From DLKC01 sp002478885 (GTDB lineage: Bacteria > Bacteroidota > Bacteroidia > Chitinophagales > Chitinophagaceae): a stretch of DNA of 64,000 bases. This document shows positions 1 through 8,838 of the stretch, piece after piece. The stretch is taken from the NCBI GenBank assembly GCA_046329585.1, contig JAXLUI010000001.1, positions 1,798,001 to 1,862,000 of the forward strand, given 5' to 3'. Positions within the stretch are counted from its first letter, which is position 1. Each line of letters opens with the position of its first letter. Made by a program: the position numbers and the translations under genes. The notes beneath the pieces are model-generated. The model made no database searches and had not been told where the DNA came from. It worked only from the letters and a program-made list of their open reading frames with translations.

Positions 1-405
1 AAAAGTGAGATCATGTGAGCCGCCGATTATCACTACTCTTTTGCAATGAATGATCAGCTCACTTACTACCGTTTTCAACGCAGCATAAGTGTCTTGTAAA
101 GTGGCTCCGGGCTTAATGTTTCCGGCGTCGGCAAGCCTCACATCTTTATGCCAGTGAAACAGGTTATAAAATTCCCGCCGCACCGTATCTACCGAATCGT
201 TGTCGTCTTTATAACCACCGCCGCCGCGACCATCACTGCACCCGACAATTACAAGATCGGCTTCGCTTATGTTGGGAAAATGCTCTTCGTATGCATCGAT
301 ATTCATGCCAACCTGGTTGTTAATATATTCCTCATCGCCTGAGATCACGAATTTATTTACCGGCTGCAGAAAATCAAGAATGGTATCGAGTGAGTTAAAA
401 GCCAT
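1..405 (-). CDS. Arginase/formimidoylglutamase-family hydrolase (5' part, runs off the window)
   Basis: Reverse-strand reading from an ATG at 405 is open for 135 codons to the window edge, so only the N-terminal part is present. It contains a VGCSDGRGGGG segment and ends at GGSHDLTF, which matches the first metal-binding region (GG-x-H) of the ureohydrolase fold shared by arginase, agmatinase and formimidoylglutamase. Members hydrolyse a guanidino or formimino group using two Mn ions in the cytoplasm. The substrate cannot be decided because the rest of the active site lies outside the window. The family is well supported by the GG-x-HD motif and the preceding hydrophobic strand (RVVIIGGSHD). 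A repeat element separates it from bioA upstream, so it probably has its own promoter. Confidence 0.75.
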   Translation of the reverse strand, partial: MAFNSLDTILDFLQPVNKFVISGDEEYINNQVGMNIDAYEEHFPNISEADLVIVGCSDGRGGGGYKDDNDSVDTVRREFYNLFHWHKDVRLADAGNIKPGATLQDTYAALKTVVSELIIHCKRVVIIGGSHDLTF

Positions 406-483
406 CGTCGTTTGTTTGCAACAAACATACTGTAAATGCCGCTGAATTATTTTGATGCGCTAAAATAATTGTACGATTTGCAT

Positions 484-661
484 GAGCCCGGCTTAAGCAA
501 CTTTGGGCGTCTTTGATTGCGTCGCACTCTTGTACATTTAACCCGGATGTCAGCCAAAAGCAGAAGATCGAAAGTAACTACCAGTCAATATAAAATACCT
601 ATGGAGTTTTATCCTCCCGTCTTTCCTACTTATATTCTGCAGTACAAGTGAGTGACACAAC
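484..661. repeat. Interspersed repeat, complete A/B pair
   Basis: Type A arm at 516-535 (ATTGCGTCGCACTCTTGTAC) and inverted type B arm at 642-661 (GTACAAGTGAGTGACACAAC) are separated by 106 bases. An outer GAGCCCGGCTT segment starts at 484. It fills most of the 406-699 gap between the arginase-family gene and the 3' end of bioA. Nothing else was seen in the gap. Confidence 0.85.
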
Positions 662-699
662 CACAGCCTCGTAGCGATATGCAGTCGTTAACAAAAAAA

Positions 700-2001
700 T
701 TACACTAACACCGTAAGCAACACATCGTATACTTTTTGCAACTGATCTACGGTAATGCAATAAGGCGGCATGATATAGACGCAGTTGCCAAGTGGACGAA
801 TATAAACGCCGGCATTCATGCACCGCTGTGTAACAACCGGGCCTACATTATTTAGGTATTCGTCTTTGCCTTCGTTAATCTCGAAAGCGAGAATGGTGCC
901 GAGCGCACGCAAATTCCTATAAGGTAGCAAAGAATTGCCGGCGAATTTGCTGACAACGGTTTGCATAAAATCCCTGTTGCTTTCGCTGATGAATTCAATG
1001 GCTCGTTTTGTTTCGGGCTTAATCAACAGATCCATACTTCCTAATGCGGCAGAACAGGCCAATGGGTTGGCAGTGAAGGAATGACCGTGAAAAAAAGTTT
1101 TCAGTTTGTCATCGTTGACATAAGCATTGTAGATTTTCGCATTGCATACTGTTGCGCCTAGCGCCATCGTGCCGCCTGTTAAGCCTTTGCTCAGGCAAAT
1201 AATATCGGGGCGTTGCTGCATGTATTCACTTGCGAAAAATTTACCGGTGCGCCCAAAGCCCGTCATCACTTCATCTGCGATGCAAATAATTCCACTTTGT
1301 TTAACGATACCGAGCAACTCGTTCATTAAATCAGCATTAAACATTTTCATTCCACCGGCACCCTGAACCAGCGGCTCATAAATAAATGCAGCAATTTCAT
1401 TTTCGTGTTGATTAATCAGTTCTTTTGTGTGTGCAAGATTTTCTTCAGTAGGCGTGTCGATAAAAATCACTTCGAACAACAACTCGTGAAAAGCAAGTGT
1501 AAATACGCTTCTGTCGCTTACGCTCATGGCGCCAAACGTATCGCCGTGATAAGCATTATTAAATGCCAGTATCTTATTTCGCTTTGCTGTTTTGCTTTTT
1601 GCTTCTTGCTGCCCATCCTCGTTCCACCAGTATTGTATAGCCATCTTTAATGCGACCTCTGTTGAGGTAGACCCATTATCGCTGTAAAAAACTTTTGAAA
1701 ATCCAGCAGGTAATAACTGCAGTAATTTTTCGGCAAGGTCAACGGCCGGTTGATGTGTAAAACCTGCAAAAATTACCTGCTCTATCCTCAATGCCTGCTC
1801 GTAAATTTTTTCGGCGATATAAGGATGGGCATGCCCGTGCAGCGTCACCCACCAGCTGCTGATAGCATCAATGTAGCTATTGTTATTTTCATCAATGAGC
1901 AGGCTGCCTTCTCCGCGGATAATCGCCGTTGGCGCTGGCATATTTTTTTGCGGAGTGAAAGGATGCCATATAAATTTTTTGTCACGCTCTGTTAACTGCA
2001 T
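700..2001 (-). CDS. bioA: Adenosylmethionine-8-amino-7-oxononanoate aminotransferase
   Basis: BioA is a PLP enzyme that transfers an amino group from S-adenosylmethionine to 7-keto-8-aminopelargonate in biotin synthesis. The 433-residue product has the usual length. Visible landmarks are WHPFTPQKN near the N-terminus, SSWWVTLHGHAHP (substrate site, about residue 50), SDNGSTSTEVALKM (PLP phosphate region, about 105), IADEVMTGFGRTGKF (PLP-pyridine Asp, about 240) and LSKGLTGG with the Schiff-base lysine (about 275). These are specific enough to separate it from other class-III aminotransferases. No other bio genes are adjacent, so the pathway is split in this genome. The ATG at 2001 fits the family start (MQLTERDKKFIWHPF). 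Confidence 0.95.
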   Translation of the reverse strand: MQLTERDKKFIWHPFTPQKNMPAPTAIIRGEGSLLIDENNNSYIDAISSWWVTLHGHAHPYIAEKIYEQALRIEQVIFAGFTHQPAVDLAEKLLQLLPAGFSKVFYSDNGSTSTEVALKMAIQYWWNEDGQQEAKSKTAKRNKILAFNNAYHGDTFGAMSVSDRSVFTLAFHELLFEVIFIDTPTEENLAHTKELINQHENEIAAFIYEPLVQGAGGMKMFNADLMNELLGIVKQSGIICIADEVMTGFGRTGKFFASEYMQQRPDIICLSKGLTGGTMALGATVCNAKIYNAYVNDDKLKTFFHGHSFTANPLACSAALGSMDLLIKPETKRAIEFISESNRDFMQTVVSKFAGNSLLPYRNLRALGTILAFEINEGKDEYLNNVGPVVTQRCMNAGVYIRPLGNCVYIMPPYCITVDQLQKVYDVLLTVLV

Positions 2002-2062
2002 GCGGCAAATGTAAACAAGCTTACGATGTAATTTAGTGTCGCCTGTATAAATGGTTTGTCAA

Positions 2063-2092
2063 TAAAAAAGGCAAACATGTTGCTTGCCTTTT
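2063..2092 (-). terminator. Rho-independent terminator of the DUF1080 gene
   Basis: Read on the minus strand, AAGGCAA and TTGCCTT form a stem with a 9-base loop, followed by a run of T. It lies just downstream of the stop codon at 2119. Confidence 0.8.
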
Positions 2093-2118
2093 CAATTTTG
2101 TATAAACTGGTGGAACCA

Positions 2119-2718
2119 CTATAGTTCCTGGATCATTAAGTCTTTCCATCTTACTTTGATACCGCCGCCATCGTGGATTTGCAAAGCGATAAAACCTACA
2201 CCCTGTGCAATTTTATCATCGGTAAGATCGATCATCATATGGCCGTTGAGCCACGTGGTTACCTGGCCGCCGACTACTTTTAATTTATATTCATTCCAAT
2301 CACTTTCCTTCAAATATTTTTCATCTTCGGGTTTTGGCTGTATTAACCAGCCGCGGCCGTAAGATTCATAAATACCTCCAGTGTGCTGGCCTAATGGTGC
2401 AACCTCAGCCTGCCATCCGCTGATTTTCACGCCTTCGATCGAAGACCTGAAAAACACGCCGCTATTGCCATTCGCCTCTTGTTTGAATTTGAGCGTTAAA
2501 ATAAAGTCTTTGTAATTTTTATTGGTATTCAGGTAGCCGTATTGCTTGTCGGGGCCGCTTTCACAAACCAATTCACCTTTTTCAACATACCACTTTTCAG
2601 TTCCATTAATTGTCCATCCGGTAAGATCCTTGCCATTAAATAACGAAACCTTTTTTTGGGCATTTACAAACGTAAAAGCTAGCGCAGCAATCATTAGCGA
2701 GAGCAAATATTTTTTCAT
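2119..2718 (-). CDS. Secreted DUF1080 (3-keto-disaccharide hydrolase-like) protein
   Basis: The start is the ATG at 2718, giving MKKYLLSLMIAALAFTFVNAQ, a classic signal peptide cleaved after NA. An upstream ATG at 2736 would add only six residues before it. The mature part begins FNGKDLTGWTI, the hallmark opening of the DUF1080 jelly-roll fold, and continues with FRSSIEG, GGIYESYGRGW and WNEYKLKVVGGQVTTWLNG. DUF1080 proteins are concanavalin-like periplasmic or surface glycan-acting proteins; some hydrolyse 3-keto-glycosides. The propeller-protein stop codon lies 24 bases upstream of the start, so the two genes are probably one transcript. The exact substrate is not visible. Confidence 0.88.
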   Translation of the reverse strand: MKKYLLSLMIAALAFTFVNAQKKVSLFNGKDLTGWTINGTEKWYVEKGELVCESGPDKQYGYLNTNKNYKDFILTLKFKQEANGNSGVFFRSSIEGVKISGWQAEVAPLGQHTGGIYESYGRGWLIQPKPEDEKYLKESDWNEYKLKVVGGQVTTWLNGHMMIDLTDDKIAQGVGFIALQIHDGGGIKVRWKDLMIQEL

Positions 2719-2741
2719 GAAAATAATTTTTTCCAAGATAA

Positions 2742-3695
2742 TTATTTGCCGGTAATAACCGTAGCTTTTATCCAGTAAATATTGTCGTAACCGTTCAATG
2801 GACTGTGCAGCATCTCGCTTAACGAATGCATAGATTGCTGTTTTGCAAAGGGCGCTTTATTGTCTGATCTGTTGCTTGTAAAGAAAAAATATTTGTTATC
2901 AGGGCTCACATAGGGGCAATAATCTAGCCCGTCTGAATTAATGGCTGCGCCAAGATTTTCTGCAGGCATCCAGTTATTGTTGTCATCTTTTTTACTGATG
3001 TAAAGATCGCCGCGGCCCAAGTCTTTTTTGCCATACACGCTGAAGATTATATACCGTTCTTCCGGGTCAATAAATGCGTTGAATTCGTCATTGACAGAAT
3101 TTACTGCATTGGGTAAACTTACAGCAGTGTCGTAACTACCATTGCTAAATTTACAAAGCATGATGTCCTCTTCCCGGCCATCAACTGCTCTCGTAAAATA
3201 CATATTGCCATTCATCGCGACGGAGGGGTAATATTCATCTTTATCAGAGTTCACCGGTGCGCCCAAATTCTTTGGTTCAGCCCAGCCATCTTTCGTTCTT
3301 TGCACGCTCCACACATCGTAGTCTTTCTGCTTATCGCTTTCGTCAAGGGGCCGCGCCGAAACAAAGTATATACTACTACCATCAGCAGCAAAAGTTGGTT
3401 CAAGGTCGTTGTAAATGCCTGAAAAAGGGGCCACTTCAGGCTTGCCCCACCGGCCATTTACTTTCTTGCAATAAACAATGGCACTAAAGTTTCTTGCTTG
3501 AAGCGTATAAAATATTTCATCGCCTTTCGGAGATATCGCCATATCGCGATTGCCGAACTCATCCGAGATATTCCCCGGTGCAAACATTTGCGGTTCATTT
3601 GAAGGCGGCTCCTTGCTGAAATAATCATCTTGTTGCCCAAACGTTCTGCAGGCAAACAACAAAAATAAAAAAGCAAGGTGCTTTCGCTTTCTCAT
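2742..3695 (-). CDS. Secreted PD40/TolB-type beta-propeller protein
   Basis: The ATG at 3695 gives MRKRKHLAFLFLLFACRTFGQQ, a signal peptide. A longer reading back to 3746 adds residues outside the signal sequence, so the shorter start is preferred. The body holds repeated PD40 blades: ISPKGDEIFYTL, FAADGSSIYFVSARP, PSVAMNGNMYFTRA, FIDPEERYIIFSVYG and YVSPDNKYFFFTSNRS. Such six-bladed propellers occur as free periplasmic proteins or ahead of OmpA domains in Bacteroidota. No OmpA domain follows here. It is co-directional with the DUF1080 gene 24 bases downstream, which suggests a shared envelope role. The ligand is unknown. Confidence 0.8.
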   Translation of the reverse strand: MRKRKHLAFLFLLFACRTFGQQDDYFSKEPPSNEPQMFAPGNISDEFGNRDMAISPKGDEIFYTLQARNFSAIVYCKKVNGRWGKPEVAPFSGIYNDLEPTFAADGSSIYFVSARPLDESDKQKDYDVWSVQRTKDGWAEPKNLGAPVNSDKDEYYPSVAMNGNMYFTRAVDGREEDIMLCKFSNGSYDTAVSLPNAVNSVNDEFNAFIDPEERYIIFSVYGKKDLGRGDLYISKKDDNNNWMPAENLGAAINSDGLDYCPYVSPDNKYFFFTSNRSDNKAPFAKQQSMHSLSEMLHSPLNGYDNIYWIKATVITGK

Positions 3696-3755
3696 ATAGC
3701 ATCGGGATTGATGTAATTTTTTTGTCACCAACTTAAGCAAATACATTGAGCTTTA

Positions 3756-4010
3756 CTTGCGTCGCACTTTTCAGCTATTGTAACTCTTTGCGACAGCAAT
3801 ATTGTTTTTTTGGTGTTATGCAATGCCAGCTCTCAAAACTGTTAAGCAAGCGAATCTTTTCAATCGAAGTTCTGCAGAATATTTTTACCCGCAATATTTT
3901 AATGAACGAAGCATGAGATTTAGTTGCTGAAACCTTTCGCATAAAAAAGCAAGACGGCATTTTGCATTCTTGTGCAAAAAAAGCGCTGGAGTACAAGTGA
4001 GTGACACAAC
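3756..4010. repeat. Interspersed repeat, A/B pair with about double the usual spacing
   Basis: A degenerate type A arm begins at 3756 (TTGCGTCGCAC exact, second half drifted). A perfect type B arm is at 3991-4010. The inner distance is about 215 bases, roughly twice the 100-107 seen elsewhere. With the terminator at 4072-4110 it accounts for most of the 3696-4126 gap. Confidence 0.75.
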
Positions 4011-4071
4011 GATGATGATTGGCATTACTACAGCTTGCCACAAAAATCTTTGTTTGTATATACTTCACGCG

Positions 4072-4110
4072 CAAAAGAAAACCGTTACCCGCTGCTGCTG
4101 GTAACGGTTT
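4072..4110 (-). terminator. Terminator of the propeller-amidohydrolase gene
   Basis: On the minus strand, AACCGTTACC and GGTAACGGTT pair around a GC-rich loop and are followed by TTTCTTTT. It sits 17 bases after the stop codon at 4127. Confidence 0.85.
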
Positions 4111-4126
4111 AGAAAGTATAGCAATA

Positions 4127-7100
4127 TTATTCTTTTACAGTTGTATTAGTTGCCGGCTTATTAAACTTCCACTCATCTGTATTTAGTTTTCGCTGCTGTG
4201 GATACACCTCATCACAAGTGTTGCCGTCATATAATCTTCCATTCTTCATTACATACTGAATGGTATTAGTGTTGCGAATGTTTTCCAGCGGGTTTTTATT
4301 GAGAATGATGAGGTCGGCAAGTTTCCCTGTTTCGAGGCTTCCCAAATCTTTATCGAGCCCCAGACCGGTTGCGCCAAGGATTGTTGCAGCCCTTAGTGCA
4401 TCAATGGTACGCATGCCACCGCTTTGTAAGGCCCAGAGCTCCCAATGATAACCGAGTCCCTGGAATTCACCGTGGCTGCCAACGCCAACGAGGCCTCCGG
4501 CTTCTACCAGTCCCTTCATATTCTTAGCATGCTTGGGGAATACCTGTTCTTCATCCATTGCCCAATAACCAAGTCTTCTTGTTTTTCCCGCAAGTTCTTC
4601 GTAAGCAAAGAAATGCTGCACCTTAGGATCGTTGTATGGCACTTCTCTCGACCAGAAATAATTTTCTGCAAACGGGCCGCCATAGGATACAAGTAAGGTT
4701 GGCGTAACGATCATTCCGGACTTTGAAATGGATTTCCACACGTCGCTGTACAAAGGATAGATTGGCAATGCATGTTCGTGGCCGGGGTAGCCGTCGAGCA
4801 TATTAGTCATGTTCAATTTAAAATCGAGGCCTCCTTCAGTGGTTGGCATTAATTGTTGATTACGCGCAGCCTGGATGATCCACTCACGTTGTTTGCGGTT
4901 GCCAGTCAAATACATCTTGATATACTTAGTATGAAAATATTTGCTGTATTGTTCTAGTATGCTCTCGGCCTGGGCTGAGTCTTTAACATTGTAGAACCAA
5001 TAGCCAACGCCGGGGCCGGTAGAGTAAACGCGTGGACCGATCATGGTGCCTGCATCAACCATATCGCCATAAGTGAGCACGTCGGTTGTTGAGGTTTGAG
5101 GGTCTCTTGTTGTTGTTACGCCATAGGCAAGATTGGCAGCATAAATCCATATCTGGTTTTTGTGAATGCCCCAGTTTGGCCACATATGACTGTGGGGATC
5201 GACAAAGCCTGGTATAATCGTTTTTCCCGAGACATCCATCACCTTAGCATTGGGGGGCGCTGCGAATGACCCGCTTTTACCTATGGCTTTTATGCGGTTG
5301 TTCTCGATCAATATATCACCATCATCGATAATTTCTTCTCCTTTCATGGTAACTATCCTGGCGCCCTTCAACAGGATTGTACCTTGAGGTATATCCTTTT
5401 TAAAGAACAGCTTTACATCTTGTTCCTGTGCTTTATATTTTGGTTCATCGTCTTTCTTCGTATCTTTTTTAATAGTAGTGTCTTTAGCTTTTATCGAGTC
5501 CTGGATTTTGCGTAGTGAATCAGCCGCTTTTTTTAGCGTTGAATCAGCGTTAAGCCTCGCAATTGAATCAGCTGCCTTTTTATCTGATATTTTCTTCGCT
5601 TCAACCAAGCTGTCCTCAAATGCCTGTGCCTTGTCAACATCATAAGTAAAATGCGTGCTGCCTAAACTCCAATGCACAGTTTTGCCATCACTTTGCCAGG
5701 AAGGAAATTCACCACCAATCTCTGTAAGTTTACGGGCCGGGAATTCAGCATCATCGGCACTGGCAACTGAGATATTATCTGTTTTTCCTGTTTTCGGAAT
5801 GGTAACGACATAAATATCATTATTGATCTCTGCCAGCGCTCTGTCACCAGTAGGAGACATAGTGATTATGGAGGCTCCGGAAGGAAGGTTCATTTCTCTT
5901 TCCTGGCCGTTTTCTTCCGGTTCATTTAAAATACACTTCATTTTCTCGGGATCAGGCCTTCCGTATTTTGTATAGGCAAATCCATATGTGGTAATGCCTG
6001 TAACATGGGCGATTTTCTTTTCGTCCGTTCCATCCCATTTTATCGAAACAAGATCGCCACCACCGTTGGTTAGATAAATTCTGTCGGGCTGTCCTTTTAC
6101 AAAATGTGGGTTAAAGCGGAATCTAGCTTTGTCAATAAGATTAACATCGCCGCCATTGCTGCCGATCCAGCAGAGATCGTCTTCAGTGCCATCATACCCG
6201 GGACCATAAGAATCTTGATATGCCCTTGATGAGCTACGTAGAAATACGATGCGGTCGCCCTGCATGTTGTAAGCAAGAAACTGGTACAAGCCGGCTTCTC
6301 TAGTGACCTGCTGCGTTGTAGTGCCCTTTGCACCAAATACAGCCTTGAAAATTTGACCTCCCCCGGGAGTCCAGGTGACAAAAGCAAGCGCTGTGCCGTC
6401 AGGTGACCAGGCAGGTTGCGCTTCGGTAAAATCATTATTGGTAACGCGTTTAGGATTGCCGTTCGGATATTCCATGACATAGAGGCGATTGAGCACAGTA
6501 AAAGCCAGCTTTTTTCCATCTGGAGAAGGAACCGCATCCCGGATTTGCGTTGACTGCTGGTAAGCAGTATCTGAAACAGGGTATTTGAAAGCAAGCTGTG
6601 GGCCAAGTTCAAGATCAACGTCGGCAGTAAAAGGTATTTCAGTTATTGTATTACCGTCGATTGGAATACGGTAAAACTTACCGCCATAAGAAGCCACCAA
6701 CGCTTTACTATCCGGCGTAAATGACATGGCAGGTAATACACCCAGGGGCGCTATAGATTCCTGTTCGTCGCGCTGCACCGGGTAAGCGAGCCATTTTTCT
6801 TCTCCCGTTTTAAGATCTCGTATAACAAGGCCTGTCTTATCTTCAAACCTGCTACCGTATACGAGCCATTTCCCATCTTTTGACAATACCGGCGTAAATC
6901 CAGAGCCGTAGCGTGAGGTGATGACCGAGGTCTTACCCGTTTCACGATCATATTTCCCTATTTCATATTGTGGAAGTTGCGCATTATAATTCCACGGCCC
7001 ATAGCGCTGAGAGTAGTATACATACCGTCCGTCGGCACTAACTGCAGGGTCTATAGTCTTAAGACTAAACGATCCCTCAGTCAATTGGATACCACCTCCT

Positions 7101-7648
7101 CCTTTGCGATGCACCATATAAAGCTTGATGCTCAACCGGCCTTTTGCATAAACAACATACTCGCCATCGGGTGTCCAGCAAGCGCTTGGAAAATTTTGGT
7201 TATTGTCTTTTGTTAACTGAACAGTGTCTTTCTTCTCCAGGTCGAAATACCACACATTGTCGCCGCCGCTCCTGTCAGATATAAAAAGAATTTTTTTGCC
7301 ATCCGGGCTGTATCGTGGATGTACATCATAGGCAAGCCCCTTTGTTAGCGGGGTGGCCCGTCCGCCAGTCATAGGCATCGTGTAAAGATCGCCCATAAGA
7401 TCAAAGACTATATTTTGTCCATCGGGGCTTACATCCAGGCTCATCCATGAGCCTTCCTGTGTCGAAAAACTAATCTTACGGGCTGGTTTTAATGGAAGGC
7501 TTTTATATTCAGTGAATTTCGCTGTGTCCTTCTTCGTGGTGTCTGCCACATTGTGGCCTTTGTAGTCACGGGGAAAGAACGAAGCACTTACACTTTTAGC
7601 AGCAAACATAAAAATAGCTGCTAAGGCCAAGGCAACTAAAATTCTCAT
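4127..7648 (-). CDS. Large secreted beta-propeller/amidohydrolase fusion protein
   Basis: The ATG at 7648 begins MRILVALALAAIFMFAAK, a signal peptide; the open frame extends two codons further to a TTG. The product is about 1173 residues. Residues about 60-640 are PD40 propeller blades (DVSPDGQNIVFDL, RYSPDGKKILFISDRSG, PAWSPDGTALAFVTW, MSPTGDRALAEI). Residues about 675-745 are a charged K/D/A-rich linker. Residues about 770-1140 are an amidohydrolase TIM barrel opening with GKTIIPGFVDPHSHMW, where the HSH pair is the metal site, with further candidate ligands in GHEHALP and GVGSHGEFQG. The C-terminal KLADLIILNKNPLENI is the usual amidohydrolase beta-sandwich. The fusion is known in Bacteroidota as a putative periplasmic hydrolase; its substrate is unknown. 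Confidence 0.88.
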   Translation of the reverse strand: MRILVALALAAIFMFAAKSVSASFFPRDYKGHNVADTTKKDTAKFTEYKSLPLKPARKISFSTQEGSWMSLDVSPDGQNIVFDLMGDLYTMPMTGGRATPLTKGLAYDVHPRYSPDGKKILFISDRSGGDNVWYFDLEKKDTVQLTKDNNQNFPSACWTPDGEYVVYAKGRLSIKLYMVHRKGGGGIQLTEGSFSLKTIDPAVSADGRYVYYSQRYGPWNYNAQLPQYEIGKYDRETGKTSVITSRYGSGFTPVLSKDGKWLVYGSRFEDKTGLVIRDLKTGEEKWLAYPVQRDEQESIAPLGVLPAMSFTPDSKALVASYGGKFYRIPIDGNTITEIPFTADVDLELGPQLAFKYPVSDTAYQQSTQIRDAVPSPDGKKLAFTVLNRLYVMEYPNGNPKRVTNNDFTEAQPAWSPDGTALAFVTWTPGGGQIFKAVFGAKGTTTQQVTREAGLYQFLAYNMQGDRIVFLRSSSRAYQDSYGPGYDGTEDDLCWIGSNGGDVNLIDKARFRFNPHFVKGQPDRIYLTNGGGDLVSIKWDGTDEKKIAHVTGITTYGFAYTKYGRPDPEKMKCILNEPEENGQEREMNLPSGASIITMSPTGDRALAEINNDIYVVTIPKTGKTDNISVASADDAEFPARKLTEIGGEFPSWQSDGKTVHWSLGSTHFTYDVDKAQAFEDSLVEAKKISDKKAADSIARLNADSTLKKAADSLRKIQDSIKAKDTTIKKDTKKDDEPKYKAQEQDVKLFFKKDIPQGTILLKGARIVTMKGEEIIDDGDILIENNRIKAIGKSGSFAAPPNAKVMDVSGKTIIPGFVDPHSHMWPNWGIHKNQIWIYAANLAYGVTTTRDPQTSTTDVLTYGDMVDAGTMIGPRVYSTGPGVGYWFYNVKDSAQAESILEQYSKYFHTKYIKMYLTGNRKQREWIIQAARNQQLMPTTEGGLDFKLNMTNMLDGYPGHEHALPIYPLYSDVWKSISKSGMIVTPTLLVSYGGPFAENYFWSREVPYNDPKVQHFFAYEELAGKTRRLGYWAMDEEQVFPKHAKNMKGLVEAGGLVGVGSHGEFQGLGYHWELWALQSGGMRTIDALRAATILGATGLGLDKDLGSLETGKLADLIILNKNPLENIRNTNTIQYVMKNGRLYDGNTCDEVYPQQRKLNTDEWKFNKPATNTTVKE

Positions 7649-7760
7649 AAACAAAAGATTTAATAAAGAAAAGTACCAAGTAAATGCGGGACGGCGAAAT
7701 ACGGAGACAAAAATTATTTAAGCGGAGATTAGTCTTTACAAAAAGTCACGAAATAGCGCA

Positions 7761-7797
7761 AAAAAAAAGTGCACCTTAGCCCATAAGATGCACTTCT
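7761..7797 (-). terminator. Terminator downstream of the small gene at 7824-8012
   Basis: Minus-strand AAGTGCA and TGCACTT arms, extended by near-complementary TCTTA and TAAGG, are followed by eight T. It supports transcription of the small reverse-strand gene just upstream. Confidence 0.8.
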
Positions 7798-7823
7798 TGT
7801 TTTCATAACCAAAATATGATAAG

Positions 7824-8012
7824 CTAACTTAGACCCTTTTCCATTAAAGCAATAATGTGAGGTTCTAGGTTGTTGGGTACAATTAAAAGATTTTTATATC
7901 CGTTTGATTTTTCTTTAGGAATTGGATTGGATTTGTACGCTTTCTTTTGAGATTTTTTCCCGAATCTGAACAAAAACGCACTTCTAGCCTGGTTTACCTG
8001 GATGTTGAGCAT
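7824..8012 (-). CDS. Small basic hypothetical protein
   Basis: This 62-codon frame starts at the ATG at 8012 (MLNIQVNQARSAFLF). An in-frame ATG at 8048 is possible but would add a less protein-like extension. The product is basic (FGKKSQKKAYKSNPIPKEK) and ends in a more hydrophobic LLIVPNNLEPHIIALMEKG. No family is recognised. Support for a real gene comes from the strong hairpin-T terminator 27 bases after the stop, an AT-rich upstream gap of about 140 bases, and the absence of any better frame on either strand. It is flanked by the amidohydrolase fusion and a GtrA gene but has no evident functional link to either. Confidence 0.5.
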   Translation of the reverse strand: MLNIQVNQARSAFLFRFGKKSQKKAYKSNPIPKEKSNGYKNLLIVPNNLEPHIIALMEKGLS

Positions 8013-8152
8013 AATGGTATTTTTATGGTTAACAATTAACTGAAACAATATTACGATAATTATTCTAACCGCGATATGTGATTTTTCATTAAAATAAAGT
8101 GATTTTTCACATGCGCCATTTTAACAATCAACGAAAAAATAATATAGCTGAA

Positions 8153-8542
8153 CTATGAATGAAAATTAAACTCGTAGTTAACTACAAAATTCCATATAAA
8201 TACACACCCTATTGCAATAGCCTTGGCAAGGTAAAAATTCAACTTTAGCTTTTCATGAAACACATATAGTAAGAGGTTGTTCAACGCTAGCCCGACTGTA
8301 CTAAACAAAACAAACCTTCCAAATTCGGGCATCCATGCTTCTTTGCTTTCGAAGGTCCAAAACCTGTTAATAATATAATTGTTGATCACAGCAAGCGTGA
8401 AGCCGCATGAGTTTGCGAAGTATTGGTTCCATTTTAGTCTTTCCCGGCCAAGCCAGGTAGCACCAAAATCAACCACCATACCGCTTAAACCGGTAATACC
8501 AAATTTTAAAATTTTTAAGACCAACTCAGTGGTAATTTCCAT
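8153..8542 (-). CDS. GtrA-family membrane protein
   Basis: The 129-residue protein has four predicted membrane segments and the GtrA landmarks: LKFGITGLSGMVVDFGATWL at the N-terminus, INNYIINRFWTFESKE after the second helix, FVLFSTVGLALNNLLLYV, and IWNFVVNYEFNF at the end. GtrA proteins are small flippase-like partners that move polyprenyl-linked sugars across the inner membrane for cell-envelope glycosylation. The next gene upstream encodes a GT39 glycosyltransferase that uses such lipid-linked sugars, which fits. A repeat element lies in the 296-base gap between them, so they may not share a transcript. Confidence 0.9.
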   Translation of the reverse strand: MEITTELVLKILKFGITGLSGMVVDFGATWLGRERLKWNQYFANSCGFTLAVINNYIINRFWTFESKEAWMPEFGRFVLFSTVGLALNNLLLYVFHEKLKLNFYLAKAIAIGCVFIWNFVVNYEFNFHS

Positions 8543-8631
8543 CGTGCATCATTATTTATTCAAGCTAACCAAAGTTAAGATAGGTTCGTTTAAACAAAAA
8601 ATGTCTCTAACTCTAATGATTGCTTTTGTGT

Positions 8632-8801
8632 ACCCGGCTTTGAATAAATTGCGGCTTCGTTGCGTCGCACATTTGTACGGTAGAATATCTATGATCAATC
8701 AACCGCAAACTTCCAGCTTGTTTCACTTGTATAGCTTCGTTTTGAACTTGCATGAAGAAATTTGCTGCCCATAGCTCTAATGTACAAGTGAGTGACACAA
8801 C
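8632..8801. repeat. Interspersed repeat, complete A/B pair
   Basis: The outer ACCCGGCTT starts at 8632. Type A arm GTTGCGTCGCACATTTGTAC is at 8659-8678 and inverted type B arm at 8782-8801, with 103 bases between. The inner segment ends TTTGCTGCCCATAGCTC, resembling the inner ends of the copies at 18816 and 29065. The element fills most of the 8543-8838 gap. Confidence 0.9.
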
Positions 8802-8838
8802 AGTCGATGCCACATGCACGGAAGCGGTAACAAAAAAA

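Noticed and set aside
8379..8774. A 131-residue frame on the plus strand opposite the GtrA gene
   Set aside because: It overlaps the GtrA gene and a repeat arm, has no family features and is a shadow frame.
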